A DNA stretch of 64,000 nt, taken from Glycomyces sambucus (GTDB lineage Bacteria; Actinomycetota; Actinomycetes; Mycobacteriales; Micromonosporaceae). Below the pieces are notes generated by a model that was given only the letters and a program-made list of their open reading frames with translations, was not told the origin of the DNA and made no database searches. Positions 44,583-53,133 of the stretch are shown here, piece by piece. The position numbers were made by a program, and so were the translations under genes. The number at the start of each line of letters is the position of its first letter. The first letter of the stretch is position 1. The stretch covers positions 930,001 to 994,000 of the forward strand of contig NZ_FNGF01000002.1 of assembly GCF_900102815.1 (NCBI RefSeq), in the 5' to 3' direction.

Positions 44583-45670
44583 GCACCTCCTTCACGCATG
44601 CGCGCGCGACGCAGACCGCGCCCGGGGAACGCGTGGACTTCGGTCGGCGCGTGCTGGTGGTGCGGCGCCGCGGGATCGCGGTGCGGCTGGAGTGGCGGTC
44701 GGTCCTCGTCTGCGCCGCGCTCGCGCTCGCGGCCGCCGGCATGGCGGTCCTCGCGCTGATGACGGGGTCCTACCGGCTCGGCCCCGACCAGGTGCTCTCC
44801 GCGCTGGCCGGCGGTGAGACCGGGCTCGTCCACGACATCGTGGTCGAGTGGCGCCTGCCCCGGGTGGCGGCCGCACTGGTGTTCGGCGCCGCGCTCGGCG
44901 CCAGCGGCGCGGTGCTCCAGTCGCTGCTGCGCAACCCGCTCGCCGACCCCGGCATCATCGGGTTCACGCAGGGCTCCTACACCGGCGCGCTGATCGTGAT
45001 CCTCGTCGTCAACGGCACCTACTGGCAGCTCGTCGGCGGCGCGCTGCTCGGCGGCATGGCCACCGCCCTCGCCGTGTACGTGCTCGCCTACAAGCAAGGG
45101 GTGCAGGGGTTCCGGCTGATCGTCGTCGGCATCGGCGTCTCCGCCATGCTCGAATCGCTGAACATCTGGCTGGTCCTCAAGGCCGACCTGGAGCAGGCGA
45201 TGGCCGCCGCCGCATGGGGCGCCGGCTCGCTCAACGGCGTCTCCTGGGACCAGGTCGCGATCGGAGGCGCCGCCATCACCGTCCTGCTCCTGCTCGCAGG
45301 GCTGCTGAGCCGGCCGATGCGGCAGATGGAACTGGGCGACGACGCCGCGGCCTCCCAAGGGGTCCGGGTCGCACCGGCCCGCCTGTGGCTGATCGTGGTC
45401 GGCGTGGCGCTGACCGCGACCGTCACCGCGGCGTCGGGACCGATCGTGTTCATCTCCCTCGTCGCGCCCCAGATCGCCCGCCGACTCGCCCGCACCGCGC
45501 GGATCGCCCTCGCCCCCGCCGCCTTCGTCGGCGCGCTGCTGTGCCTGGCCGCGGACTACATCGCCCAGCACCTCGCCCCGACCCCCCTGCCGGTCGGGGT
45601 CGTCACCGTCGTACTCGGCGGCGGCTACCTCGGCTGGCTGCTGTTCACCGAAGCCAGGAGACGCCTGTGA
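44579..45670 (+). CDS. FecCD-family siderophore permease 2
   Basis: 363 residues, about ten membrane spans after a 45-residue basic N-terminus. RLPRVAAALVFGAALGASGAVLQ, RNPLADPGIIGFTQGS and GPIVFISLVAPQIAR are the characteristic segments. GTG overlaps the stop of permease 1 by 4 bp. Confidence 0.9.
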   Translation: MSTSFTHARATQTAPGERVDFGRRVLVVRRRGIAVRLEWRSVLVCAALALAAAGMAVLALMTGSYRLGPDQVLSALAGGETGLVHDIVVEWRLPRVAAALVFGAALGASGAVLQSLLRNPLADPGIIGFTQGSYTGALIVILVVNGTYWQLVGGALLGGMATALAVYVLAYKQGVQGFRLIVVGIGVSAMLESLNIWLVLKADLEQAMAAAAWGAGSLNGVSWDQVAIGGAAITVLLLLAGLLSRPMRQMELGDDAAASQGVRVAPARLWLIVVGVALTATVTAASGPIVFISLVAPQIARRLARTARIALAPAAFVGALLCLAADYIAQHLAPTPLPVGVVTVVLGGGYLGWLLFTEARRRL

Positions 45671-46512
45671 GCACCCCGACCAGCACCGGTGACGGCCCGC
45701 GCCTGCGCGTGGAGTCGGCGACGATCGGCTACGACAAGCGCGTCATCAGCGAGGGCCTGTCGGCCGCGATCCCCGACAAGTCGTTCACGGTCATCATCGG
45801 CCCCAACGCATGCGGCAAGTCCACCCTGCTTCGCGGCCTGTCCCGGCTGCTCAAGCCGTCGGCCGGGCGGGTGGTCCTCGACGGCGCCGACATCAACTCC
45901 TTCAAGACCAAGGAGGTCGCGAAGCGGGTCGGCCTGCTCCCCCAGACCTCGGTCGCCCCCGACGGCATCACCGTCGCCGACCTGGTCGCCCGGGGCCGCT
46001 ATCCGCACCAGGGGTTCATGCGCCAGTGGACCGAGGACGACGAGCGGGCCGTGCTGCGCGCCATGCACCAGACCTCGGTGACCGACCTGTCCGGGCGGGC
46101 GGTGGACGAGCTGTCGGGCGGGCAGCGCCAGCGCGTGTGGGTGGCGATGGCGCTCGCGCAGCACACGGGCATCATGCTGCTCGACGAGCCGACCACCTTC
46201 CTGGACATCACGCACCAGATCGAGCTCATGGAGCTGTTCACCGACCTGCACCACGTCGGCCACACCCTGGTCGCCGTCCTGCACGACCTGAACCACGCCG
46301 CCCGCTACGCCACCCACCTGATCGCGATGAAGGAGGGCCGGATCGTCGCCGAAGGCGCCCCCGAGCAGGTGGTCACGGCCGAACTGGTCGAGGAGGTCTT
46401 CGGCCTGCGCTGCCTGGTCGTGCCCGATCCGGTCGCCGGCACCCCGCAGGTGGTGCCGCTGGGCCGGGACCGGACCCCGCGATTCGAAGTGGAGAGTGGA
46501 AGCCGTGGCTGA
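45667..46512 (+). CDS. Siderophore ABC transporter ATPase (FecE/FepC type)
   Basis: 281 residues. Walker A is GPNACGKST near 46, the Q-loop LLPQTSVAP, signature ELSGGQRQRVW near 152, Walker B MLLDEPTTFLD near 175 and H-loop LHDLNHA. All catalytic residues are present. It powers import of ferric siderophore; it overlaps both neighbours in typical operon style. Confidence 0.92.
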   Translation: MSTPTSTGDGPRLRVESATIGYDKRVISEGLSAAIPDKSFTVIIGPNACGKSTLLRGLSRLLKPSAGRVVLDGADINSFKTKEVAKRVGLLPQTSVAPDGITVADLVARGRYPHQGFMRQWTEDDERAVLRAMHQTSVTDLSGRAVDELSGGQRQRVWVAMALAQHTGIMLLDEPTTFLDITHQIELMELFTDLHHVGHTLVAVLHDLNHAARYATHLIAMKEGRIVAEGAPEQVVTAELVEEVFGLRCLVVPDPVAGTPQVVPLGRDRTPRFEVESGSRG

Positions 46513-47719
46513 CCCGTCCGTCGAGAGGCTGGCCTCCGGCGAGTGGAGCCCGGAGCGGTTCAGACGGCACCTCGCGGAGGCGGGTGCGCCGCTCGTCGCG
46601 CGGGCCGGCGCGGGCGAAGTGGACGTCACCTTCGTCGACGAGCCCGGAGCGGACCGGACCGTCGCCCTCGCGGTCGCCATCGGGGAACGCATCGGCCGCA
46701 ACAGGGTCGAGGAGGCGTTCACGGCGGTGCCCGGGACGCCGTTCCAGGTCCTCACGCTGCGGATGCGCTCGGATCTGCGCTTCTCGTACGTCTTCACACG
46801 GCGAGACGCGACGGGGGAAGAGGAGCAGGTCGCGGACCCGTTCAATCCTGCGCCGCGCTTCGCCGAGTATCCGGAGCCGCGGTTCTCCGGGTCGTCGGTG
46901 GCGGCGCTGCCCGATGCGGTGCCGCTGCCGTGGCTCGCCGCGGCCGAAGCGGGGCCGGCCCCGGCCCTGGAGTCGGCCGTGTTCGCGAGTGCGGTGCTCG
47001 GGAACGAGCGCCGCGTCTGGGTCTCACCGCCTCCTGGGGACCTCCCCGCGGACGGCTTGCTGCCCTTCGTGATCCAGTTGGACGGCACGCCCGGCCACAG
47101 TGCGCCGAGCGTGCGCGACGCCCTCGTCCGGGCCGGGCTCGTCCGGCCGTGCGCGGTGGTGCTCGTCGATGCGCTCGGGGCGCAGCGCTACACGGAACTG
47201 CTCTGCGATCCGGCGTTCTCGCGGATGCTGGTCGAGGAGCTGCTGCCGTGGCTGCGCGAGCGGTACCCGCTCTCGCCTGACCCCTCGGACGCGGCGCTGG
47301 CCGGGGAGAGCTTCGGCGGGCTGTGCGCGGCCTGGACGGCCCTGCACCACCCGGCCGCGTTCGGCAACGCGATCCTCCAGTCCCCTTCGTGCGGGTACCA
47401 CCCTGACGTCAAGTGGGGCACCGGGGACCTGCTGCGCCGCGCTCCCGTGCCGACGCTGATGGCCGACTTCCTGGCCGTCGAACGGGCGCCGGTCCGCGTC
47501 TTCCACGACGTCGGCGAGCTGGAGGCGTCGCTCACCCACAGCCGCTGGCTGGACGGGGTGCTCACCGGGAAGGGCTACGACACGCGCTACGTGGAGTTCG
47601 CGGGCGGGCACGACTACGCGTGGTGGCGCGGGCTGTTCGCCGACGCGCTGCGCTGGTGCTTCCCGCCCGCGGCGCTCGGGCCTCGAAGCGCGGACACCGC
47701 GGGCCGGGGTCCACTGTGA
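46505..47719 (+). CDS. Enterochelin-esterase-like siderophore hydrolase (Fes/IroD family)
   Basis: 404 residues, no signal peptide. The N-terminal 150 residues are an Ig-like beta-domain typical of Fes; the alpha/beta-hydrolase part has QLDG near 185, nucleophile elbow GESFGGLCAAW and a C-terminal GGHDYAWWR with catalytic His. Fes enzymes hydrolyse tri-ester catecholate siderophores after uptake to free iron, so the imported chelate may be an enterobactin-like tri-ester. GTG 46505 is taken; GTG 46496 is an alternative. Confidence 0.83.
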   Translation: MADPSVERLASGEWSPERFRRHLAEAGAPLVARAGAGEVDVTFVDEPGADRTVALAVAIGERIGRNRVEEAFTAVPGTPFQVLTLRMRSDLRFSYVFTRRDATGEEEQVADPFNPAPRFAEYPEPRFSGSSVAALPDAVPLPWLAAAEAGPAPALESAVFASAVLGNERRVWVSPPPGDLPADGLLPFVIQLDGTPGHSAPSVRDALVRAGLVRPCAVVLVDALGAQRYTELLCDPAFSRMLVEELLPWLRERYPLSPDPSDAALAGESFGGLCAAWTALHHPAAFGNAILQSPSCGYHPDVKWGTGDLLRRAPVPTLMADFLAVERAPVRVFHDVGELEASLTHSRWLDGVLTGKGYDTRYVEFAGGHDYAWWRGLFADALRWCFPPAALGPRSADTAGRGPL

Positions 47720-49455
47720 CCCCTCACCCCGACCCGGCGGGTCTGGGTCGGGGGCGCCTGACCCGGCGGCTGCCGGTGCTGCTGCTCGCCCCGCCGGAAC
47801 CCGGCGAAACCACACCGTTCGCGGCCGAACAAGGGACCGCGCCGGGCCGGTTCCTGCTGCGCGTGATCCTCTCGGCGCCACGGGTCTCCGTCCCCGCGAT
47901 GCTGCTGGCGATCGTGTGGCAGGTGGGCGAGGCGGCGGTCCCGGTGGTGACGGGCCTCGCGATCGACCAGGCGCTGGCGACCGGAAGCGAAGGCCGCCTG
48001 GTGTTCTGGCTCGGCGTGCTGGTGGCGCTGTACCTGGTGCTGACGACGGCGGCGAAGCTCGCGAACCGGCTGACCGCCTACCTGGTGCAGGTGCTCCAGC
48101 ACCGGCTCCGCGCCACCCTCTCGACCGCGGTGCTGCATCCGGTCGGCGGCGCGGTCCGACCGCCGGACGGCGCGGTCGTGTCGGTGATGACCAATGACGT
48201 GGCCCGGCTCGCCAACGGCGGCATCCTGCTGGTGATGCCCGCGGCGAGGATCGCCGCCATCGGGTTCATCGCGGTCTCGCTGCTGGCGGCGCACTGGGCG
48301 CTCGGGCTGATGGTGCTGGTGGGCGCGCCCGTGGCGGTGTGGGCGATGGGGATGCTCAGCGAGCGGTACTCCCGGGACACCCGCGAGTACCAGGGGCTGC
48401 TGGCCTCCACCGTGGGGCGCGCCGCGGACCTGGTCGCCGGCTACCGGGTGGTCAAGGGCGTGCGGGCCGAAGCGGAGGCGACCAGGCGCTACCGGGAGGC
48501 GAGCCGGGAGACGCTCGTCGGGGCGCAGCGCAACGCGGGTCTGCTGGGGCGGTTCCTCGTCAGTTCGGGCGCGGTCAGCGGCGTGTTCGTCGCCGCGGTG
48601 ACGGGCCTGGCGGGCTGGTTCGCGGTGCAGGGGCGGCTCAGTACCGGCGCGCTGATCGCCGCCGTCGGCCTCACCCAGGCGCTGCTGCCGCAGATCCAGT
48701 CGATCGCGAACGTCTCCATCCCCAATCTCGCCGGAGCCCGCGCCGCATCCGCACGCGTCCTCGACGCGCTCGGGAACGGCGCATCCGGCGAGCACGAGGC
48801 GGAGGAAGCGGACGGCGCCTCGACGCCGGCTCCCGGCGTGCTGGAGATCAGCGGGTGCGGCGCACCCATCAGAGTGGAACCCGGTGAGCTGGTGGGCGTG
48901 CGCGCGGGCGACCGCACCGCCGCCCGGATCGTCGGCGCGCTGCTGAGTCCTCGGGCCGACGACGAGATCGAAGTGCGTCTGGACGGACGGGCGGCCCGAG
49001 AACTGTCCCCTGTGCACTACCGCTCGCGCGTCACCGTCGCACCGCACCGGGCGACGCTGTTCACCGGCACCATCCGCGACAACGTCACCGTCGGCGGCAG
49101 ACCCGAGCTGTTCGAAAGCGCTTGCGAGGCAGCGGCATGCGGTGACTTCGCCGCCGACGCCGACAGCCCGGTGGGCGAGGACGGCAACCGCCTCTCCGGC
49201 GGCCAGCGCCAGCGGATCGCCCTCGCCCGGGCCTTGGCGACCGACGCCCCGGTGCTCGTGCTCCACGACCCGACCACCGCGGTCGACCCGGTCACCGAGC
49301 AGGCCGTCGCCGAGCGGCTGGCCGACTTCCGTTCCGGCCGTTCGACACTGGTGATCGCCTCGTCGCCGGTCCTGCTCGGGGCCTGCGACCGCGTGGTCGA
49401 CCACCTGGGGGACGGGCCGGTCCGGACCGCTCGCGAACGGTCCATGGCGCCATGA
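47716..49455 (+). CDS. ABC exporter half A (degenerate nucleotide site)
   Basis: 579 residues, six membrane spans then an ATPase domain. Its Walker A is GVRAGDRTAAR near 392, lacking the essential Lys, and Walker B ends VLVLHDPTT, with His and Asp in place of Asp-Glu; the signature LSGGQRQR near 493 is intact. Such a half cannot hydrolyse ATP at its own Walker site and needs a partner, which is the next gene. In iron loci similar pairs export siderophores or import carboxymycobactin-like chelates; direction is not decidable here. Confidence 0.85.
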   Translation: MTPHPDPAGLGRGRLTRRLPVLLLAPPEPGETTPFAAEQGTAPGRFLLRVILSAPRVSVPAMLLAIVWQVGEAAVPVVTGLAIDQALATGSEGRLVFWLGVLVALYLVLTTAAKLANRLTAYLVQVLQHRLRATLSTAVLHPVGGAVRPPDGAVVSVMTNDVARLANGGILLVMPAARIAAIGFIAVSLLAAHWALGLMVLVGAPVAVWAMGMLSERYSRDTREYQGLLASTVGRAADLVAGYRVVKGVRAEAEATRRYREASRETLVGAQRNAGLLGRFLVSSGAVSGVFVAAVTGLAGWFAVQGRLSTGALIAAVGLTQALLPQIQSIANVSIPNLAGARAASARVLDALGNGASGEHEAEEADGASTPAPGVLEISGCGAPIRVEPGELVGVRAGDRTAARIVGALLSPRADDEIEVRLDGRAARELSPVHYRSRVTVAPHRATLFTGTIRDNVTVGGRPELFESACEAAACGDFAADADSPVGEDGNRLSGGQRQRIALARALATDAPVLVLHDPTTAVDPVTEQAVAERLADFRSGRSTLVIASSPVLLGACDRVVDHLGDGPVRTARERSMAP

Positions 49456-51180
49456 CCGACTCCTCCACAGTGGTTGGTCAAGGGCTGCCCGTCGCGTCCG
49501 GCCGCCGGACGGCCCGGGAGTTGTGGCGGCTCAGCCGCGGGCACCGGCTCCCGCTCGCCGCCGCCGGGGTGCTGGGGGTCGTCGGCACCGCCGTCGACCT
49601 GGTCGGGCCCCTGGCGATCGGCTTCCTCATCGACCGGGTGCGGGCCGGTGCTGCGGACCTGGGCACCGTCCTGGCGGCCACCGCTGTCTTGGCGCTCGCG
49701 GCGGTCCTCGGCGCGGTCGGCACCGCGGCGACGATCGTGCTCGCCACCCGGGTCTACCACGCCGTCCTCGCCCGGTTGCGCGAGCGGCTGGTGGGCCGCG
49801 CCTTCCTGCTCCCGCAGCACGAGGTGGAGCGGGCCGGGACCGGGGACCTGGTCTCGCGGTCCAGCGACGACGTGACCGCCGTGGCCGATGCCGCGCCCGC
49901 GGTGATCCCGGTCCTCACCGTCACCGCGTTCACGATCGTGGTGTCGCTGGGCGGGCTCGCGGCGCTGGAATGGCCGTATGCGGCCGCGTTCGCGGTCGTG
50001 CTGCCGGTCTACGCGCTCGCGATGCGGTGGTACCTGCGGACCGGGCCGCGGGTGTACGGCGCCGAGCGCGCGGCGATGAGCGCGCGTGCCCAGCAGATCC
50101 TCGAATCCCAGCGCGGCTACGCCACCGTGCTCGGCCACGGGCTCGGCGAGCGGCGGCACCGCGCCGTGACGACCGCTTCGTGGGCCGTCGCGGTGCAGGC
50201 GCTGCGGGCGCGGACCGTGCAGAGCATGCTCAACGGCCGCTTGAACTTCGGCGAGTGCTTGAGTCTGGCCGCGGTGCTCGTTGTGGGCTTCGTCCTGGTC
50301 GACCGCGGCGCCTCCACGGTCGGTGGCGCCACCGCCGCGGTGCTGCTGGTGCTGCGGCTGCTCGGGCCGGTGAACCAGGTGCTGTTCGTCGTCGACACCC
50401 TCCAGTCCGCGCTCGCCTCCCTGAACCGCATGGTCGGCGTCGTCACGATGCCGGTGCCTCCGGCTCCGCCCGGCGGCGCTGGCACTGGCACTGACGGCAC
50501 TGTTGTGCTCGGCGGGGTCGTGTTCGGCTACGGCGACGGTCCGCTCGTCCTCGACGGCGTCAGCATCGACATCCCTGCGGGCCAGCGGGTCGCGGTCGTC
50601 GGGGCGTCCGGGGCGGGCAAGACGACGCTCGCCGCGGTGATCGCCAGCATCCACGTGCCCAGCGCCGGGACAGTCGCGCGGCCCGAGCGGACCGCGGTGA
50701 TCTCCCAGGAGGTCCACGTGTTCGCCGGGACCGTGCGCGACAACCTCACCCTCGCCGCTCCCGGGGCCACCGACCGCGACCTGCGCGCCGCGCTCGCCGC
50801 CACCGGTGCGACCGGGCTGCTCGATCTGCTGCCGGACGGCCTCGACACCGCGCTCGGCGCGGGCGGGCACCCGCTCACCGATGCGCAGGCGCAGCAGCTC
50901 GCGCTCTCCCGTCTGCTGCTGGCCGACCCGGACCTGGCGATCCTCGACGAGGCCACCGCCGAAGCCGGCTCCGCGCACGCCGAACGGCTCGACCGCGCGG
51001 CGCAGGCGGTCGTGGCCGGCCGGACCGCGCTGGTGATCGCGCATCGCCTCGCGCAGGCCGCGGCCTGCGACCGGATCCTCGTCATGGACGGCGGGCGCAT
51101 CGTCGAGTCCGGCACCCACGCCGAGCTTCTGGCCGCGGGCGGCCGGTACGCCCGGTTGTGGGCGGCGTGGCGAGCGTTAG
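49452..51180 (+). CDS. ABC exporter half B (canonical Walker motifs, degenerate signature); no in-frame stop at expected end
   Basis: About 575 residues of recognisable transporter. Walker A GASGAGKTT (near 383) and Walker B LAILDEATAE (near 494) are intact but the signature is LTDAQAQQ (near 474). It complements half A, making one working and one dead composite site. The domain ends at 51176 (RYARLWAAWRA), yet the frame has no stop there and stays open to 52916 through sequence antisense to the next gene. A TAG lies at 51178-51180 one base out of frame; removing one T from GTTAG would end the protein there. Start ATG overlaps half A. Confidence 0.8.
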
Positions 51181-52868
51181 CGCGGCGGGCGGATGCGGGG
51201 CGCGGGGTTGTGGACGCCCTTGGGGCGGTAGCCGAGCCGGTCGGCGATGCCGGCGAGGTCGCAGAGGTACCACAGGATCGCGAGCCACATCTCGGTGCCT
51301 TGGAGGCCCGGGGCGGTGTCGGGGCGGTCGCCGGCCCGGGGCGTGGTGAAGCCGAATCCGGTTCCGGGGGTCCAGTCGGCGAGGACCGACGCGATGAGGG
51401 TGCGGGCGTGCGCGGTGACCTCGTCGGTGCGGTGGCCGGACTTCCTGGTGAGCCACAGGGGGTAGGCGACGTCGAGGACGTTGCAGGCGTTGAGGCGGTC
51501 GGGGGCGAACCGGGTCCGGTCGTCCAGGTGCCGCAGGACCGTGTCGACGACGCGCTGCGGGTGCGGCACCGCGAGTCCGAACTGGCCGAAGGTGCCGCGC
51601 ACGGCCCGGTACCAGCCGTTGACGGTCAGGAGGAGGTCGTCGTGGTCGATGCGCCCCCACATGCCGGTGCCCGGGTCGACGCGGGTGAGCATCCACCCGA
51701 ACAGGGCCTCTTCGGTACCGGTGGGGTTGCCGTTGCCGCCCAGGCGGTTCCAGGCCATGGCGGTGCCGAGGGCGTCGGTATGCGCTCCGGCGGTCCAGGG
51801 GTCGGTGTCCCAGGGGAGCGCGTCGAGCCAGGCGGCGACCGCGGGGGCGGAGTCGGCGGGGCGCAGTGCGACCGGGTGCGCGAAGGCGCTGCCGAGGAGG
51901 TCGAGGGCGTACCCGACGCTGAGGACGTGGTAGGCGGCGCCGCCGTCGTCGAGGTCCTGGCCGCCCGGCCGGTGGGCGCCGTGCCCGTCGAGTTCGCCGA
52001 CCAGGCCGGTCCGGGGGTCCTGCCAGGAGCGGAGCCGGGCGATCTGCTCGTCGGCGGGGAGCTGGCGGGGGGCGGTGCCGAGCAGGAGGTCGGCGATCTC
52101 GATCGCGTCGCACTGCGCGCGCACGTTCGGCGCTTCGCCCGGGCGGTCGCTGAAGAGGGCGGCCTCGGCGTTCCAGCACCGCTCCAGCAGCGCCTCGGCT
52201 TCGGTGCGGGCGCGGTCGGCGAAGGCGGCGACCTCGCCGGCGAGTCCGCGGTCGGTCTCGCGGTCCGCGCCCGGTGCGCCGTTGCGCCACTTCAGGACTC
52301 GGGCCGGGCTGCCGCCGACGATCGCGCCTTCGGGCACGTCCTTGGTGACGACCGCCCCGGCTGCCAGCACCGACTTGCGCCCGACGGTGACGCCGTCGAG
52401 CACGACCACGTGCGAGCCGATCCACACGTCGTCGCCGATCGTGATCCCCTGCGAGGTCAGCCCCTGCGCGGAGAACGGCGTCTCGTAGTCGCCGATGACG
52501 TGGTTGAACGCGATGATCGAGGTGTGGGCGCCGATGCGGACGCCCTCGCCGATCGTGATGTCGCCGCGCACGACCGTGTAGGGGTTGATCGAGCAGTCGG
52601 CCCCGAGCACGAGGTCGCCGCTGAGGTAGGCCCCGGCGGCGACGTAGGTGCGGTCGCCGAGGCGCAGGGCCTCGTTCTGGATCGCCGCCAGCGGGGAGAC
52701 GAAGCAGTCGCCGCCGAACTCGTACCCGCGCTCGGCCTTCAGCGACTCCTGCAGCCGCCGCTGCTCCTCGCGCCGCTCTTCCGGGGCGTCCTCCCAGAAG
52801 TCCCACGGCGAGAAGTCGAAGTGGTGCTGCTCGTAGGGGAGGGCGGCGCCGGTCGGATCGGCAGGCAT
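51177..52868 (-). CDS. Left-handed beta-helix acyltransferase fused to an alpha/alpha-toroid domain
   Basis: 563 residues; GGAGG precedes ATG 52868. Residues about 45-200 are a hexapeptide-repeat (LbH) transferase, ending in the VGGSPARVLKWR signature of maltose/galactoside acetyltransferases. Residues about 230-563 are a helical region with repeated aromatic motifs (GWYRAVRGTFGQFGL, MAWNRLGGNGN, WLAILWYL) like toroid glycosidases or prenyltransferase-fold proteins. I know no characterised protein with this pair. It is convergent with the ABC exporter, sharing the TTAG overlap. Function unknown, perhaps glycoconjugate modification. Confidence 0.75.
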   Translation of the reverse strand: MPADPTGAALPYEQHHFDFSPWDFWEDAPEERREEQRRLQESLKAERGYEFGGDCFVSPLAAIQNEALRLGDRTYVAAGAYLSGDLVLGADCSINPYTVVRGDITIGEGVRIGAHTSIIAFNHVIGDYETPFSAQGLTSQGITIGDDVWIGSHVVVLDGVTVGRKSVLAAGAVVTKDVPEGAIVGGSPARVLKWRNGAPGADRETDRGLAGEVAAFADRARTEAEALLERCWNAEAALFSDRPGEAPNVRAQCDAIEIADLLLGTAPRQLPADEQIARLRSWQDPRTGLVGELDGHGAHRPGGQDLDDGGAAYHVLSVGYALDLLGSAFAHPVALRPADSAPAVAAWLDALPWDTDPWTAGAHTDALGTAMAWNRLGGNGNPTGTEEALFGWMLTRVDPGTGMWGRIDHDDLLLTVNGWYRAVRGTFGQFGLAVPHPQRVVDTVLRHLDDRTRFAPDRLNACNVLDVAYPLWLTRKSGHRTDEVTAHARTLIASVLADWTPGTGFGFTTPRAGDRPDTAPGLQGTEMWLAILWYLCDLAGIADRLGYRPKGVHNPAPRIRPPR

Positions 52869-53065
52869 GGAACCTCCAGGTCGGGGACGGTTGCGAGCTT
52901 TTGTCAGCATAAGTGACGTGCCCGGCGCACGCCACGCCGTTATCCGGCCGATCCCGCTCTCGTCCGCGTCCTCCGGGCCAGCCGATGCCAACAGCGCCTT
53001 GAGATCCTGCCATCCGCCGGAAGTGAACATCGCCGCTGAGGAACGTGCCCGCCTGGCCGTGCAGT

Positions 53066-53106
53066 GCATGGGCGTGAGCGGCCACCGGGTCGATGGCCGC
53101 CCATGC
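53066..53106 (-). terminator. Imperfect hairpin after the second carboxylesterase
   Basis: GCATGGGCG (53066) pairs with the segment ending CCCATGC (53106), with GGCCA/TGGCC forming the inner stem and a small bulge. It begins 28 nt past the esterase stop. The stem is long but imperfect. Confidence 0.4.
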
Positions 53107-53133
53107 TCAGGTGTCGCTTTCGCGCCGTCCGCC

